This document shows, in pieces, positions 1 through 8,895 of a stretch of DNA of 64,000 nucleotides. Origin of the DNA: a bacterium (lineage in GTDB: Bacteria; Sumerlaeota; Sumerlaeia; SLMS01; JAHLLQ01); assembly GCA_020444065.1 (NCBI GenBank), contig JAHLLQ010000006.1, positions 62,001-126,000 on the forward strand, written 5' to 3'. The notes beneath the pieces were generated by a model. It did not search any database, had not been told where the DNA came from, and saw nothing but the letters and a program-made list of their open reading frames with translations. Within the stretch, counting starts at the first letter, position 1; each line of letters begins with the position of its first letter. The position numbers were made by a program, and so were the translations under genes.

Positions 1-242
1 CTTGGTAAGGGGTTTGTGAACTCTCTTCGCCATGACAGGAGCTTCCTCTCGAACAGGTAGATTGAGATTAGCCCTGGGAAATGGGCCTAATCTTGAACAC
101 GTTCATTCAAGTGTTCAACAAACGAAAAGATTCCCGGTGCGCCTTAGCGTCAATGAAAAGAAGCATCAAAAGCTGTGGAAAAGTCGTTTTTTTAGGGTTT
201 TTGCCCAGTTTTGGGGCTTCAAATGCCGAAAACGACCATTTC
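1..242. other. non-coding A/T-richer stretch with weak terminator-like repeat
   Basis: I see no convincing gene here; the short open frames lack a start signal and any family resemblance. The stretch is clearly richer in A and T than the genes around it. It lies just downstream of the minus-strand histidine kinase. An 8-bp inverted repeat (GTCGTTTT at 183-190, AAAACGAC at 229-236) read on the minus strand is followed by TTTT. It could be a weak terminator for the kinase, but the 38-nt spacing makes this uncertain. Confidence 0.3.
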
Positions 243-1478
243 TCAGGCCTTTTCGCTCCCTGAATCGGGCGCGGGAGGCTGCCCGGGAGGTACGATATTC
301 TCCGAGTCAATCAGCCGGACAGGACGCTCATCGAGCGGCAAACCGATACGGAAGACGGTGCCCTGACCGAACTCGCTGTCGAGCCCAAGCGCCCCTCGGT
401 GGGCACTGATAATCCGGAAGACAACCATCAGCCCCAGCCCGGTCCCCATCGATTTCGTCGTGTGGTAGGGCTCGAAGATCGCCAGTCGCTGATCCTCCGG
501 GATGCCGCAGCCGTTGTCCTGGATTTCGATCAATGCGTGGTCGCCCTGGAGTGTCGTCCGAATTTCGATCCGCCCCTCAGGCTTGTCGATCGCTTCCATG
601 GCATTTCTGGCGATGTTCAGGAGGGCCTGGCGAACCTGCTCGGGGTCGAGCTTCACCCGGGTCAGCGCACGCTCCAGATCGAGTTCCAGCTCGATGTTGC
701 GCGCCTCGCACTCGGGACGGATGAGCTCGGCGACGGACTCGACCAGGTCGTTGATATCGGTCGGAATCAGCTCCAGCTTGGCCGGGCGCGCCGCGCGTAT
801 GAACTGGTCGACTATGCGGGTCAGGCGATTGATCTCCTCCAGGAGAACGCCTGTGCTCCGCTTCAACCGTTGGGCGTAACTTTCGTCGATACAATCCCCC
901 ACCAGCTCGTCGGCGGCCTGGCCGATCAGTTGCGCGTGAATGTTGAGACTGTTCAGCGGATTCTTGATCTCATGGGCGATGCCGGATACGAGCGTGGACA
1001 GCGAACGCATGCTTTCCATCTGGTGCCGCTCCGCAGCACGACGGTGTACGGACGTACGATCATCCAGGATCCAGACGCTGTGGGTCAGTTCCCCATTTGA
1101 ATCGTGGATTGGCGAAACGGAAAGCGCATAAATACGGGACTGGGGCGTTCGAAGGCGGACCTCTTCCTGATCCAGCATCTCACCGGACTCCAGGAATGAG
1201 CTAGCCAGATCCTGGAGCGCCTTCACCTTGAGGGCCCTCAGAATCTGCTCGCCGAGGATCTTCTTTCGACCGAGGCCGAGCAACCCCCGCCCGGTTTCGT
1301 TGATGAAGACGATGCGGTGCTCTGAGTCTGTGACGAGGATTCCCTCCGGCAGAGAGTCGAGAATGGCTCGGTGGAAGTCCTTCTCTTTGACGAGCTGAGC
1401 GAGGAATGCCTCTATCTGAGACCGATCGACACGCTGGATTCTGGACAGGAATTTCGTGGCAAAGGAGGATTGTTCCAT
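243..1478 (-). CDS. soluble PAS-domain sensor histidine kinase (NtrB-like)
   Basis: A 411-residue histidine kinase that should autophosphorylate and pass phosphate to a response regulator not encoded in the window. A PAS domain occupies about residues 35-145. HisKA follows, with the phospho-acceptor His169 in SGIAHEIKNPLNSL. The HATPase domain shows the N box at RNAMEAI (Asn292), the G1 box DNGCGI (321-326), the F box FEPYHTTK and the G2 box GTGLGL (345-350). There is no signal peptide or membrane span, so it is probably cytoplasmic and senses through PAS. This layout matches NtrB-type kinases. The start is ATG, but no strong ribosome binding site is visible. The gene diverges from the exporter operon, sharing a 127-bp gap. 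The family assignment is firm; the signal is unknown. Confidence 0.93.
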   Translation of the reverse strand: MEQSSFATKFLSRIQRVDRSQIEAFLAQLVKEKDFHRAILDSLPEGILVTDSEHRIVFINETGRGLLGLGRKKILGEQILRALKVKALQDLASSFLESGEMLDQEEVRLRTPQSRIYALSVSPIHDSNGELTHSVWILDDRTSVHRRAAERHQMESMRSLSTLVSGIAHEIKNPLNSLNIHAQLIGQAADELVGDCIDESYAQRLKRSTGVLLEEINRLTRIVDQFIRAARPAKLELIPTDINDLVESVAELIRPECEARNIELELDLERALTRVKLDPEQVRQALLNIARNAMEAIDKPEGRIEIRTTLQGDHALIEIQDNGCGIPEDQRLAIFEPYHTTKSMGTGLGLMVVFRIISAHRGALGLDSEFGQGTVFRIGLPLDERPVRLIDSENIVPPGQPPAPDSGSEKA

Positions 1479-1605
1479 GATTGACTCGCAAAGTGTGGTG
1501 CGGAAACTGCCTCTCGGGTGATTTACAGGGGGCGGTTGGCCCGGAATTCGCCTCTAGAGTACGTTCAGCGGGGCCAGCACTGCAACGAGGGAAAGCCGAG
1601 AGGCC

Positions 1606-2601
1606 ATGTGGCGCAACTTCCAATCGATCGCAACCGTCGGATTCTTCGTGCTCATGATGAGCTTGCTCTTCGTGGATCACATCCTCCCGACGCTGGCTTC
1701 AGGGGATTCGACACCGATTAACACGACGATGCTGGCCGAGCAATGGACCGGCCAGGATGACTGGATGGAGTTGACGGTGAACGACGTCCCGGTCGGCGTA
1801 ATGCGGCTGACAGGCGGCACCATGGGCGAGGGTTACGCCTCGACGGCGGAAGTGCTCCTCGGCGCCTCGGACATCCTCTCGGGCACGATGGAGATGTCGG
1901 CTTTGCTGAACAGCCATCTGGAACTGACCCAGTTCGTTGCGCGGCTCAATTTCGAGGATCATGGAATTCCGCCTCTTGAGTTGGCCGGGATGGTGGAAGG
2001 CAAGGAACTGCTGCTTCGCCTGAAGAGCCCGAACGGCGCGCGCTTTCACTCGATCGATCTTCGGCATCCGATCACGCTGGCGACGGCGAGCGATCCGCTG
2101 ATGGAAGGCAGCAGCATGCGCCCGGGCGAGACTTACACGGTCGACGTGTACGATCCGTTGTGGGGAATGCAGGCGGGCAAACTGCACATGAAAGTTACGG
2201 GAGTGGACTTCATACGAATCCGCGGGCACGCTCGTGAGGCGAAACGGATCGAGTCGCGCCTGGGCAACGTTGTAAGCAAGGTTTGGGTGGATACACGACG
2301 CGAAGAGATCCTGCAGCGCGAAATCCAACTCGCTCCACTGAACATCGAGAATCGAAGCGACTCGGAAGACGGCGAGGAATCGAAGCTGGTCAGCCTTGGA
2401 CCGAAGCTGGTCATGACGACGATCGATCCGATCGAAGCAGCGCACTCGTTTCCGGAACTTGCCGCGACGCCCGATCTGCCGGATCTGACTCCCGATGAAA
2501 TGCGCGGCGAGGATTACGGCGAACCGCTCGATGGCTTTGGGATGTTGTCGCTGTTGCTGCGTGGGAATCTGTCAGACTTGAAACTGTGGCGCGCCGAATA
2601 A
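1606..2601 (+). CDS. membrane-anchored extracytoplasmic protein linked to ABC exporter
   Basis: A 331-residue protein of unknown function. Residues 8-32 form one hydrophobic segment (uncleaved anchor or signal peptide); the rest is soluble and mostly beta-rich by composition. The repeated 'returns G-x-x-R-L-T' strand pattern and overall size recall DUF3108-like outer-envelope proteins, but this is a loose resemblance only. It stands 22 bp before the ATPase and 822 bp before the permease, so the three genes are probably one operon and this protein is the likely extracytoplasmic partner of the exporter. The ATG at 1606 is preceded by GAAAGCCGAGAGG. No cysteine lipobox is present. Confidence 0.7.
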   Translation: MWRNFQSIATVGFFVLMMSLLFVDHILPTLASGDSTPINTTMLAEQWTGQDDWMELTVNDVPVGVMRLTGGTMGEGYASTAEVLLGASDILSGTMEMSALLNSHLELTQFVARLNFEDHGIPPLELAGMVEGKELLLRLKSPNGARFHSIDLRHPITLATASDPLMEGSSMRPGETYTVDVYDPLWGMQAGKLHMKVTGVDFIRIRGHAREAKRIESRLGNVVSKVWVDTRREEILQREIQLAPLNIENRSDSEDGEESKLVSLGPKLVMTTIDPIEAAHSFPELAATPDLPDLTPDEMRGEDYGEPLDGFGMLSLLLRGNLSDLKLWRAE

Positions 2602-2623
2602 CTGATCGAAGAGAAGGACCGCG

Positions 2624-3412
2624 ATGCTGAAATTGGAAGGCCTGCACAAGGATTACGACGGCTTTAATGCCGTGATAGATCTGAACCTGGAGATTCCCTC
2701 CGGGCAGTTCTTCTGTTTCCTGGGGCCGAACGGCGCGGGGAAGACTACGACGATCAAGATGATCACCGGGCTGCTTCGCCCATCGAAGGGGACAGTCAAC
2801 ATCGATGGACGCGACATCCAAACGGATGCAATCGAAGCCAAGCGCCGCATCGGCTACATTCCGGACACACCGTACCTGTACGAGAAACTGTCCGGCCGCG
2901 AGTTCTTCCGCTTTGTCGGCGATCTGTACGAGATCCCTCGAGACAAGCAAGACGCGGCGATGGAGAAGTATCTCGGCCTGTTCGGGATGATGCCGGCGGC
3001 GGACAAACTGATCGAGAATTACAGCCACGGCATGCGGCAGAAGCTGTGCTTCTCCGTGGCGTTCATGCACGAACCGAAGCTTCTGGTGGTCGATGAACCA
3101 ATGGTCGGACTCGATCCGAGATCGGCGCGGACGCTGAAGAACCTGCTGAGGGGCTTCTGTGCCGACGGCGGAACGATCTTTCTCTCCACGCACTTGCTGC
3201 CGATTGCAGAAGAGCTGGCGGATCGGATTGGCATCATTACGACCGGCAAGTTGCGCTTCCTTGGGACGACCAAGGACCTGCGCAGCCAGTTGGCCCGCGA
3301 GGGCACACTCGAGGACCTCTTCCTTGAATTGACCGAGGACGGCTGTACGGAAGATCCGGGCATTCTGGCAAGCGATGCGAGTGCTAACGGTCCGCTCGCC
3401 GTCGGCGAGTAA
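2624..3412 (+). CDS. ABC transporter ATP-binding protein
   Basis: A 262-residue nucleotide-binding subunit that powers the permease encoded next. The Walker A motif is GPNGAGKT (34-41). The signature is the variant YSHGMRQK (133-140) instead of LSGGQ, Walker B is LLVVDEP ending at Glu158, and the H-loop is His190. The variant signature and the 'GLLRPSKG' segment are usual for ATPases of ABC-2 type exporters (NatA/CcmA-like). The gene has its own SD (GAGAAGGA) and is followed 15 bp later by the permease. The substrate cannot be read from the sequence. Confidence 0.95.
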   Translation: MLKLEGLHKDYDGFNAVIDLNLEIPSGQFFCFLGPNGAGKTTTIKMITGLLRPSKGTVNIDGRDIQTDAIEAKRRIGYIPDTPYLYEKLSGREFFRFVGDLYEIPRDKQDAAMEKYLGLFGMMPAADKLIENYSHGMRQKLCFSVAFMHEPKLLVVDEPMVGLDPRSARTLKNLLRGFCADGGTIFLSTHLLPIAEELADRIGIITTGKLRFLGTTKDLRSQLAREGTLEDLFLELTEDGCTEDPGILASDASANGPLAVGE

Positions 3413-3427
3413 TCGGGGCGAGGTGAT

Positions 3428-5149
3428 ATGGCGGCGACGCACAGTGGCCTGATTCTGAATGCGAAGTATCGGATGGCGGGAAATGCGCTGCGAGGCATCC
3501 GCCGCCACATGTACATTCACATGTTTGTCGGTTTCGGCCTCGCGTTTGTGATGGTTGGTGGAGGCACGGCATTCTTTCACACACTGTTCGAGTTCTTGAT
3601 GCGCCAGGAGGTCTTCGGCCCGCCGCTGATGGATATGCTGGTCGGCATTGTGTTCCTGGCATTCTTCTCGATGCTGATTTTCTCGAACCTGATCATCACG
3701 CTGTCGACGTCGTACATCTCGCGCGAAGTCGACTTCCTGATGGGGATGCCATTGTCGTATCAGGCGATCTTCCGCCAGAAGCTTGTCGAGTCGATCCTCT
3801 ACAGCTCTTGGGCCTTCGCTGTGTTGTCGTTTCCTTTCTTCGTGGCGCTGGGCGTCTCGCGCGATGTCGCATGGTACTTCTTCCCGCTTGTTATCCTGCT
3901 GATCGTTCCGTTCTTGATTATCCCCGCCGCCTCCGGCGCCATCATTACGATGGTCGTCACGGCATTCCTTCCGGCGCGGCGGACGAGAACATTGTCGCTA
4001 GCTCTCGGCGTCATCGCCGTTGTACTGGCGCTGATGATGGCGAAGGTCATGGGGATGGGTCGCATCCTGGCCAAGGCCGACGAACAGAACTTCCTGCAGA
4101 TCATGGGCATTCTGGAACTTGGGACGAATCCGCTGCTCCCGAGCGCATGGATGACGCGCGGATTGCTCGCGATTGCGCCCGGCGACATGGGCAAGCCGGA
4201 CCTCGCGGAGTATCTCTACTGGCTGGGGATGCTAGCCGCCACGGCGATGTTTCTCCTCGAACTAAGTCGCTGGCTTGTGCCATCGCTGTATTACCGCGGG
4301 TGGTGCCTGTCGAAGGACTCGGCGAATCGGACGGTCGCAAGCCAATCGACGTGGTCGCCGTTCAGAGTCATCGACCAATGGCTGAATGTTCTGCCGAGGC
4401 AGAAAGCCGCTCTCATCTCGAAAGACTTGAAAACGTTCTGGCGTGATCCATCGCAATGGACTCAGTTGGTGATTCTGTTTGGACTGATGATACTCTACAT
4501 CGCGAATCTGAAGTCCGCTCGCCGGTACTCCGACACAGTGCAGTTCCTTCTGACGGAATGGAAGACGATCCTGGCGTTCTTCAACCTGGGCGCGACGTGC
4601 TTCATTCTGTCAATTCTGACGACACGATTCGTTTATCCCATGCTCAGCCTCGAAGGTCGACAGTTCTGGACCGTCGGTCTCGCGCCGATGCGGCGCAGCA
4701 CAGTCGTTTGGCAGAAGTACGTCCTGTGCGTCGCGACAGCGTTGGCGTTTGCACTGACATTGATGTTGCTGAGCAACTGGGTGCTGCAGATCAAGCCATT
4801 CATGAGGTGGCTATCCATCGTGACGATTGTGGTGATGTCCTTTGCACTGAGTAGCTTGTCCATCGGCATCGGTGCGATCTTGCCGAACTTCCGCGAGGAC
4901 AATCCTGCGCGTATTGCCAATGGGCTCGGAGGCACAGCGAATGCCATGCTGTCGCTGGGCTACATCGGGCTGACGATTGCAATGATCATCGTCCCGGTGA
5001 ACGTTTTCGATCGCGGGGGATGGGACCCGTTCCTGAGACACAAGATTTGGACGGCGCTCTACGCGCTGGGATTCCTCGCCGTTCAGCTCAGTGCCATCGG
5101 CCTTCCAATGTACATCGGCTTGAAAAAATGGGATAAGCTGCAGTTCTGA
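3428..5149 (+). CDS. ABC-2 type exporter permease
   Basis: A 573-residue polytopic membrane protein. Long hydrophobic stretches lie near residues 25-55, 80-105, 130-185, 190-215, 260-285, 345-365, 380-405, 440-465, 475-495 and 515-565, giving ten or more spans in two halves separated by a soluble loop (about 290-345). It follows the ATPase by 15 bp with SD GGGGCGAGG before ATG. The length and layout fit a large ABC-2 permease rather than a metabolite importer; no binding-protein gene is present. The stop codon lies in a 12-bp palindrome shared with the stop of the convergent gene. The exported substrate is unknown. Confidence 0.88.
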   Translation: MAATHSGLILNAKYRMAGNALRGIRRHMYIHMFVGFGLAFVMVGGGTAFFHTLFEFLMRQEVFGPPLMDMLVGIVFLAFFSMLIFSNLIITLSTSYISREVDFLMGMPLSYQAIFRQKLVESILYSSWAFAVLSFPFFVALGVSRDVAWYFFPLVILLIVPFLIIPAASGAIITMVVTAFLPARRTRTLSLALGVIAVVLALMMAKVMGMGRILAKADEQNFLQIMGILELGTNPLLPSAWMTRGLLAIAPGDMGKPDLAEYLYWLGMLAATAMFLLELSRWLVPSLYYRGWCLSKDSANRTVASQSTWSPFRVIDQWLNVLPRQKAALISKDLKTFWRDPSQWTQLVILFGLMILYIANLKSARRYSDTVQFLLTEWKTILAFFNLGATCFILSILTTRFVYPMLSLEGRQFWTVGLAPMRRSTVVWQKYVLCVATALAFALTLMLLSNWVLQIKPFMRWLSIVTIVVMSFALSSLSIGIGAILPNFREDNPARIANGLGGTANAMLSLGYIGLTIAMIIVPVNVFDRGGWDPFLRHKIWTALYALGFLAVQLSAIGLPMYIGLKKWDKLQF

Positions 5150-5153
5150 TCGA

Positions 5154-6020
5154 TCAGTCTTGGGACCACGGCTTCAGGATATCGCGGAGTGTGCGTTCGT
5201 AGCGTGCTTTGCGCAGGCGTTCTTCTTCGTTCTCATCTTCCGCTTCTTGAATTTCGCGCCAAGACGTCGGGCGATCGTCGCCTTCCTCGGCCGCAGCACG
5301 TTCAGCACGCTCTTCGACTTCAAGAATCACATCGTGCGTGCTGTTGATGAACATGCCAGTCGCGGAGAATGCGAAGACGATCAGGCCGACGAGCCTCAAC
5401 CCCACCGCCAGCACGAACAGACTGCCGATGTACAGCACGCACCCGAGGGTCAGGATAGGGTACTTCATCGAGAGATAGAGCCCCGCCTTCAAAGCCGGCC
5501 AGGTCTTTCGCTCGTATCGGACAACGAGCGGCATTCCGTGCAGTGCGATCCCCATTACGAAGAGAATCAGCCAGAAGCAAAGCCCGCCCAGGAGATACGT
5601 GAGCAGCCAGAGTTCCGGCGAGAGAATGTCTGCGTAGAAGTAGAACCAGATGTTGAGAACAAGAAGAGCGATGGCGGCCCCAATCACCAGCAGGAAGCGA
5701 AACAATCGAAAGCCCGTCTTGCGAATGCCCGCGAAGAACGATCGGAAGGGCGGATCTTTCTCATCGGAAGAAAGCATTCCGAAGTGCAGCAGGCCGCCGA
5801 ACCAGATCGTGCCCGCCACGGGAATCAGGATCGCCAACCCGCAGCAAAGGACGAGCATCCAGCCGGCACTTCCTGCACCGGCCGCGGCCGTCGCCATGAA
5901 GATCCCAAGGTAGAACGCAACCGGCCACAGAATGACGAACAGCAATAGGTTCATGCCTAACAGCCGACCAAGGTAGTCGTAGCAGTCCCAGAACCATTGC
6001 TTGAGAATCTGACCAAACAT
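5154..6020 (-). CDS. small polytopic membrane protein (YesL/DUF624-like layout)
   Basis: A 288-residue membrane protein beginning MFGQILKQW at 6020. This start lies 7 bp after the upstream CorC-type gene's stop; a longer reading would run into that gene. About six hydrophobic segments lie between residues 15 and 225, followed by a highly charged cytoplasmic tail (about 230-288, rich in Glu/Arg). The early loop DPPFRSFFAGIRK followed by a span recalls DUF624/YesL proteins, though that match is from memory and weak. It is probably co-transcribed as the last gene of the CBS membrane protein operon. Function unknown. Confidence 0.72.
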   Translation of the reverse strand: MFGQILKQWFWDCYDYLGRLLGMNLLLFVILWPVAFYLGIFMATAAAGAGSAGWMLVLCCGLAILIPVAGTIWFGGLLHFGMLSSDEKDPPFRSFFAGIRKTGFRLFRFLLVIGAAIALLVLNIWFYFYADILSPELWLLTYLLGGLCFWLILFVMGIALHGMPLVVRYERKTWPALKAGLYLSMKYPILTLGCVLYIGSLFVLAVGLRLVGLIVFAFSATGMFINSTHDVILEVEERAERAAAEEGDDRPTSWREIQEAEDENEEERLRKARYERTLRDILKPWSQD

Positions 6021-6027
6021 GAGTGCC

Positions 6028-7371
6028 TTACTCTTCGGGCTTTCCGTCTTCAGGCGCAGGCGGTATTGCTCGGATACGCCGGATACGATGATTGTCGAGT
6101 CCGGAAACGACGATCCGCCAACCGCGCTCTTCCAGCACTTCGCCCGGGCGCGGAACGCGACCGAGTCGCTGGTAGATGTACCCGGCGATCGTGTCGCAAT
6201 TTCGCTTCGGCAGTTCGAGGCCGATTTCCTCTTCCAGGTCATCCAGGTCAATCGTCGGGCTGACAAGGAACCAGTCTTTGACCGGTAGAATCTTGCGCCG
6301 CGGACGTTCATACTCGTCTTCGACTTCACCGACGATTTCCTCGAAAATGTCCTCGCGCGACAACCAACCGGAAGTTCCACCGAACTCGTCGAACACAATC
6401 GCGACCTGCTGTTTTCGCGTGATCATCTCGTTCATGATCGCATCGACACGGGCGACTTCGGGCACGAAGATCGGCTTCGTCACGAGTTGCCGTAAGTCCT
6501 TCGGACTCTCTTCCAAGTCCAACAGATCGTAGATGTTGATATAGCCCTGCAGGTTGGTGATCTGGTCTTCGTAGACCGGGATTCGCGAGTATCCCGTGCG
6601 TCGTGCGAGCTCAAGCAATCGCTTCGGGCTGTAATCCTTAATGCGAATCGCTGTCACCTGGTTGATCGGCTTCATCACCTCGCGCACCAGGGTGGAATCC
6701 AGTCGCTGGATGGCGCGAACCATTTCGAGTTCCGTGCGTTCGCGCTGGATGGTTGTGCTCGCGCCGGGCGTTGCGACGGATTCCGGATCGATATCTTCGA
6801 CGTCGAGACGAATCTGATCTTCGAGTTCATACATCGTCGCCTGGGGGCGCCGCATTCCGACGGCCAGGAACCGCTCCAGCGAGTGCATCAGCCATTCCCA
6901 ACCAATCCATCCCGTCGCCACCCACGCGGGCCAGCTCACGTCTTCGTCAGTAATCCATGCGGGTGGATTCTCGCGCAGTTGTTCGCTGCGGCGGAACGCG
7001 CGACGTGCGCCATAGGTGGAGCTGATGATCAAGATCAAGAAGAGCGCGACAAACGCAAACACGTCGACGACCAGCGGATTCGCGTACCATGGTGGGGTCC
7101 CGCCTGCGGCGGCAACCTCACGCAGATCGATCGCCACAAGGCTGCCGGAGGTCGCCAGAACGAAGAGCGAGAAAAGACGCAGCAGCTTGATCGCGCTCAG
7201 CAACATGCGTGTCCGATCCAGGGCTGTGGAAACGACTTCGCCCTGGTCGGCATCGGGCTGGATGATCAGCGCCGCGATGCGCAGTTGGCGCGCCTCCGCC
7301 GAATCGCACCAGGTGCGAATCAACAAGCCGAACAAGAACACGACGAGCAGAACGCCGAGAGCTGGAGTCAT
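6028..7371 (-). CDS. CorC/HlyC-type CBS membrane protein (divergent N-terminus)
   Basis: A 447-residue protein of the hemolysin C/CorC group. The N-terminal membrane part (about residues 1-140) has only three clear spans and is poorly conserved relative to DUF21. A CBS pair follows: LVREVMKPINQVTAIRIKD starts the first module near 230, and GYSRIPVYEDQ and IVFDEFGGTSGW are typical family segments. The C-terminal CorC_HlyC (FAD-fold transporter-associated) domain contains CDTIAGYIYQRLGRVPRPGE. Family members affect Mg/Co tolerance or membrane integrity; the role here is unproved. The start overlaps the stop of the upstream paralogue by 4 bp (ATGA), which indicates translational coupling. Confidence 0.9.
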   Translation of the reverse strand: MTPALGVLLVVFLFGLLIRTWCDSAEARQLRIAALIIQPDADQGEVVSTALDRTRMLLSAIKLLRLFSLFVLATSGSLVAIDLREVAAAGGTPPWYANPLVVDVFAFVALFLILIISSTYGARRAFRRSEQLRENPPAWITDEDVSWPAWVATGWIGWEWLMHSLERFLAVGMRRPQATMYELEDQIRLDVEDIDPESVATPGASTTIQRERTELEMVRAIQRLDSTLVREVMKPINQVTAIRIKDYSPKRLLELARRTGYSRIPVYEDQITNLQGYINIYDLLDLEESPKDLRQLVTKPIFVPEVARVDAIMNEMITRKQQVAIVFDEFGGTSGWLSREDIFEEIVGEVEDEYERPRRKILPVKDWFLVSPTIDLDDLEEEIGLELPKRNCDTIAGYIYQRLGRVPRPGEVLEERGWRIVVSGLDNHRIRRIRAIPPAPEDGKPEE

Positions 7372-8870
7372 GGCTCCACCTCCGTGACGTCCAGCAGTTC
7401 ACGCGCCGGCAGGTCGCGTTCAAACAGGAGCTCGGAAACGCGGTTGTTCACGATCTCGCGAATCTGGAAGTGGCCGCGATTGACGGTCCAGCTCTCACCC
7501 ACCTCCGGCAGGCGTCCGAATCGATGCATCAAGTAGCCGCCCAGCGTACGCGAGACGGATTCATCAAGTTCTAGATCAAGCTCTTCGTTGATTTCCCACA
7601 GTTCGACACGGCCCGAAATTCTGGCGTGGTCCGCATCGAGGAACTCGATCCAAAGCTCGTCCTCTTGCTCTTCGTCTTCGATGTGCTCGCCGATCAACGC
7701 TTCGAAGAGATCGTGCAACGTCGCTATGCCCGCCGTGCCGCCGTATTCATCGATGACCAGCGCAATACGCGAACGCGTCTGACGCAGGCGCCGCAGCAGT
7801 TCCGGCAGGTGCGTGTTCTCCGACGTGACAATGGGATCGCGCAGGAGATCCAATGGATTCTCCGGCCGGTTCAGCAGAACTTCCTTGGCCAGCAACACGC
7901 CTTTGATGTCATCGAGATTCTCGCCGTAAACGACGATGCGGCTGTAAGATGTCGCGCGCAGGATCCGATAGATTTCTTCGGAGCTTGTCCCAATCTGGAC
8001 ACCCTCGAGGTCTGTTCGGGGAGTCATGACATCGGCCACCGTCGATTCGGTGAACTTGCGGACGGAATCGATCATGTCCACGGCTTCTTCTTCAACGACG
8101 CGATCGACGCCGGTCACGTGCGGCAGGAGGCGAAACTCGCGATCGACGATCGGCTTCGAATCCACCGATCGCAAACGGTGTGGCAGAGCCAGGACCGACA
8201 AGGCGCGCACCAGCGGGCGCATCGGCAGGCTGAACGCGAAGGCCGGCAAGCTGAGGAATCGCAGGATGCGTTCGGAGTCGCGCAAAGCGACGTTCCGCAG
8301 CGCAACGTCCACGACGAGGAAGAACAACGCAGAGGAGATGATCCCGCCCAGCAGCCCGCCCGCCAGTGGTGTCAGGAAGCTCAGGCGAGAAAAGCCGTCG
8401 ATGGCAAGGACCAGCGTCGCGAGATGGAAGAAGAGGCTGGACCGTGTGTAGAGGCGATCGATGAAACTCGATTCCTGGCCGGCGGCCGGCGAGAGCCAGC
8501 GCCACACGATGGTTTGCGAGAGTTTGTCGCGGGCCTCGCGACTCAATCCCGTCAGTGCGGACTGGACCATGGTGAAGAGCGCCGCCAAGGCAGCACACAC
8601 CACCGCCAATACCAAAGGAATCCACGCACCGGTGGAGTTGGTGGCGATAGCCTCTGTTGATCCGGGGGGCGGGCTGGCGGACGCGGCGGCCAGAACGGCG
8701 GCGCATACAACGGCCAGCATCAGGAGGCGGGAAAGCTGACTGGGAGGCTCAGATTCCAATCTGGGCGTGTTTTCCTCTTCGCTCGACGAGTATTCATCAG
8801 TACTTCGGTTGGAATGTAGGGAGACCGCCGGGCCTCCGTCAAGGCCAAGCGGCGCCCCGGAGCCCGCCAT
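7368..8870 (-). CDS. CorC/HlyC-type CBS membrane protein (second copy, start uncertain)
   Basis: A paralogue of the next gene, up to 500 residues. Hydrophobic segments lie near 50-65, 80-100 and 140-200. CBS modules contain VADVMTPRTDLEGV and TSYSRIVVYGE, then the family hallmark VIDEYGGTAG, and a CorC_HlyC domain with VSRTLGGYLMHRFGRLP. The first ATG (8868-8870) sits in the loop of the terminator of the preceding amylase gene, and the first 50 residues are Ser/Glu-rich and unlike the family. A TTG at 8757-8759 (codon 38) or the ATG at 8718-8720 (codon 51) may be the true start. Coupled by ATGA overlap to the next CBS gene. Confidence 0.9.
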   Translation of the reverse strand: MAGSGAPLGLDGGPAVSLHSNRSTDEYSSSEEENTPRLESEPPSQLSRLLMLAVVCAAVLAAASASPPPGSTEAIATNSTGAWIPLVLAVVCAALAALFTMVQSALTGLSREARDKLSQTIVWRWLSPAAGQESSFIDRLYTRSSLFFHLATLVLAIDGFSRLSFLTPLAGGLLGGIISSALFFLVVDVALRNVALRDSERILRFLSLPAFAFSLPMRPLVRALSVLALPHRLRSVDSKPIVDREFRLLPHVTGVDRVVEEEAVDMIDSVRKFTESTVADVMTPRTDLEGVQIGTSSEEIYRILRATSYSRIVVYGENLDDIKGVLLAKEVLLNRPENPLDLLRDPIVTSENTHLPELLRRLRQTRSRIALVIDEYGGTAGIATLHDLFEALIGEHIEDEEQEDELWIEFLDADHARISGRVELWEINEELDLELDESVSRTLGGYLMHRFGRLPEVGESWTVNRGHFQIREIVNNRVSELLFERDLPARELLDVTEVEP

Positions 8871-8889
8871 ATCTGTGGCTCCGGGGCGC
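8852..8889 (-). terminator. rho-independent-like terminator of the amylase gene
   Basis: A perfect 13-bp inverted repeat (GCGCCCCGGAGCC at 8852-8864, its complement at 8877-8889) with a 12-nt loop, 6 bp past the amylase stop. The downstream minus-strand sequence (CTTGGCCTTG) is only mildly U-rich. The apparent first ATG of the CBS gene lies inside the loop. Confidence 0.75.
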
Positions 8890-8895
8890 GATCGA

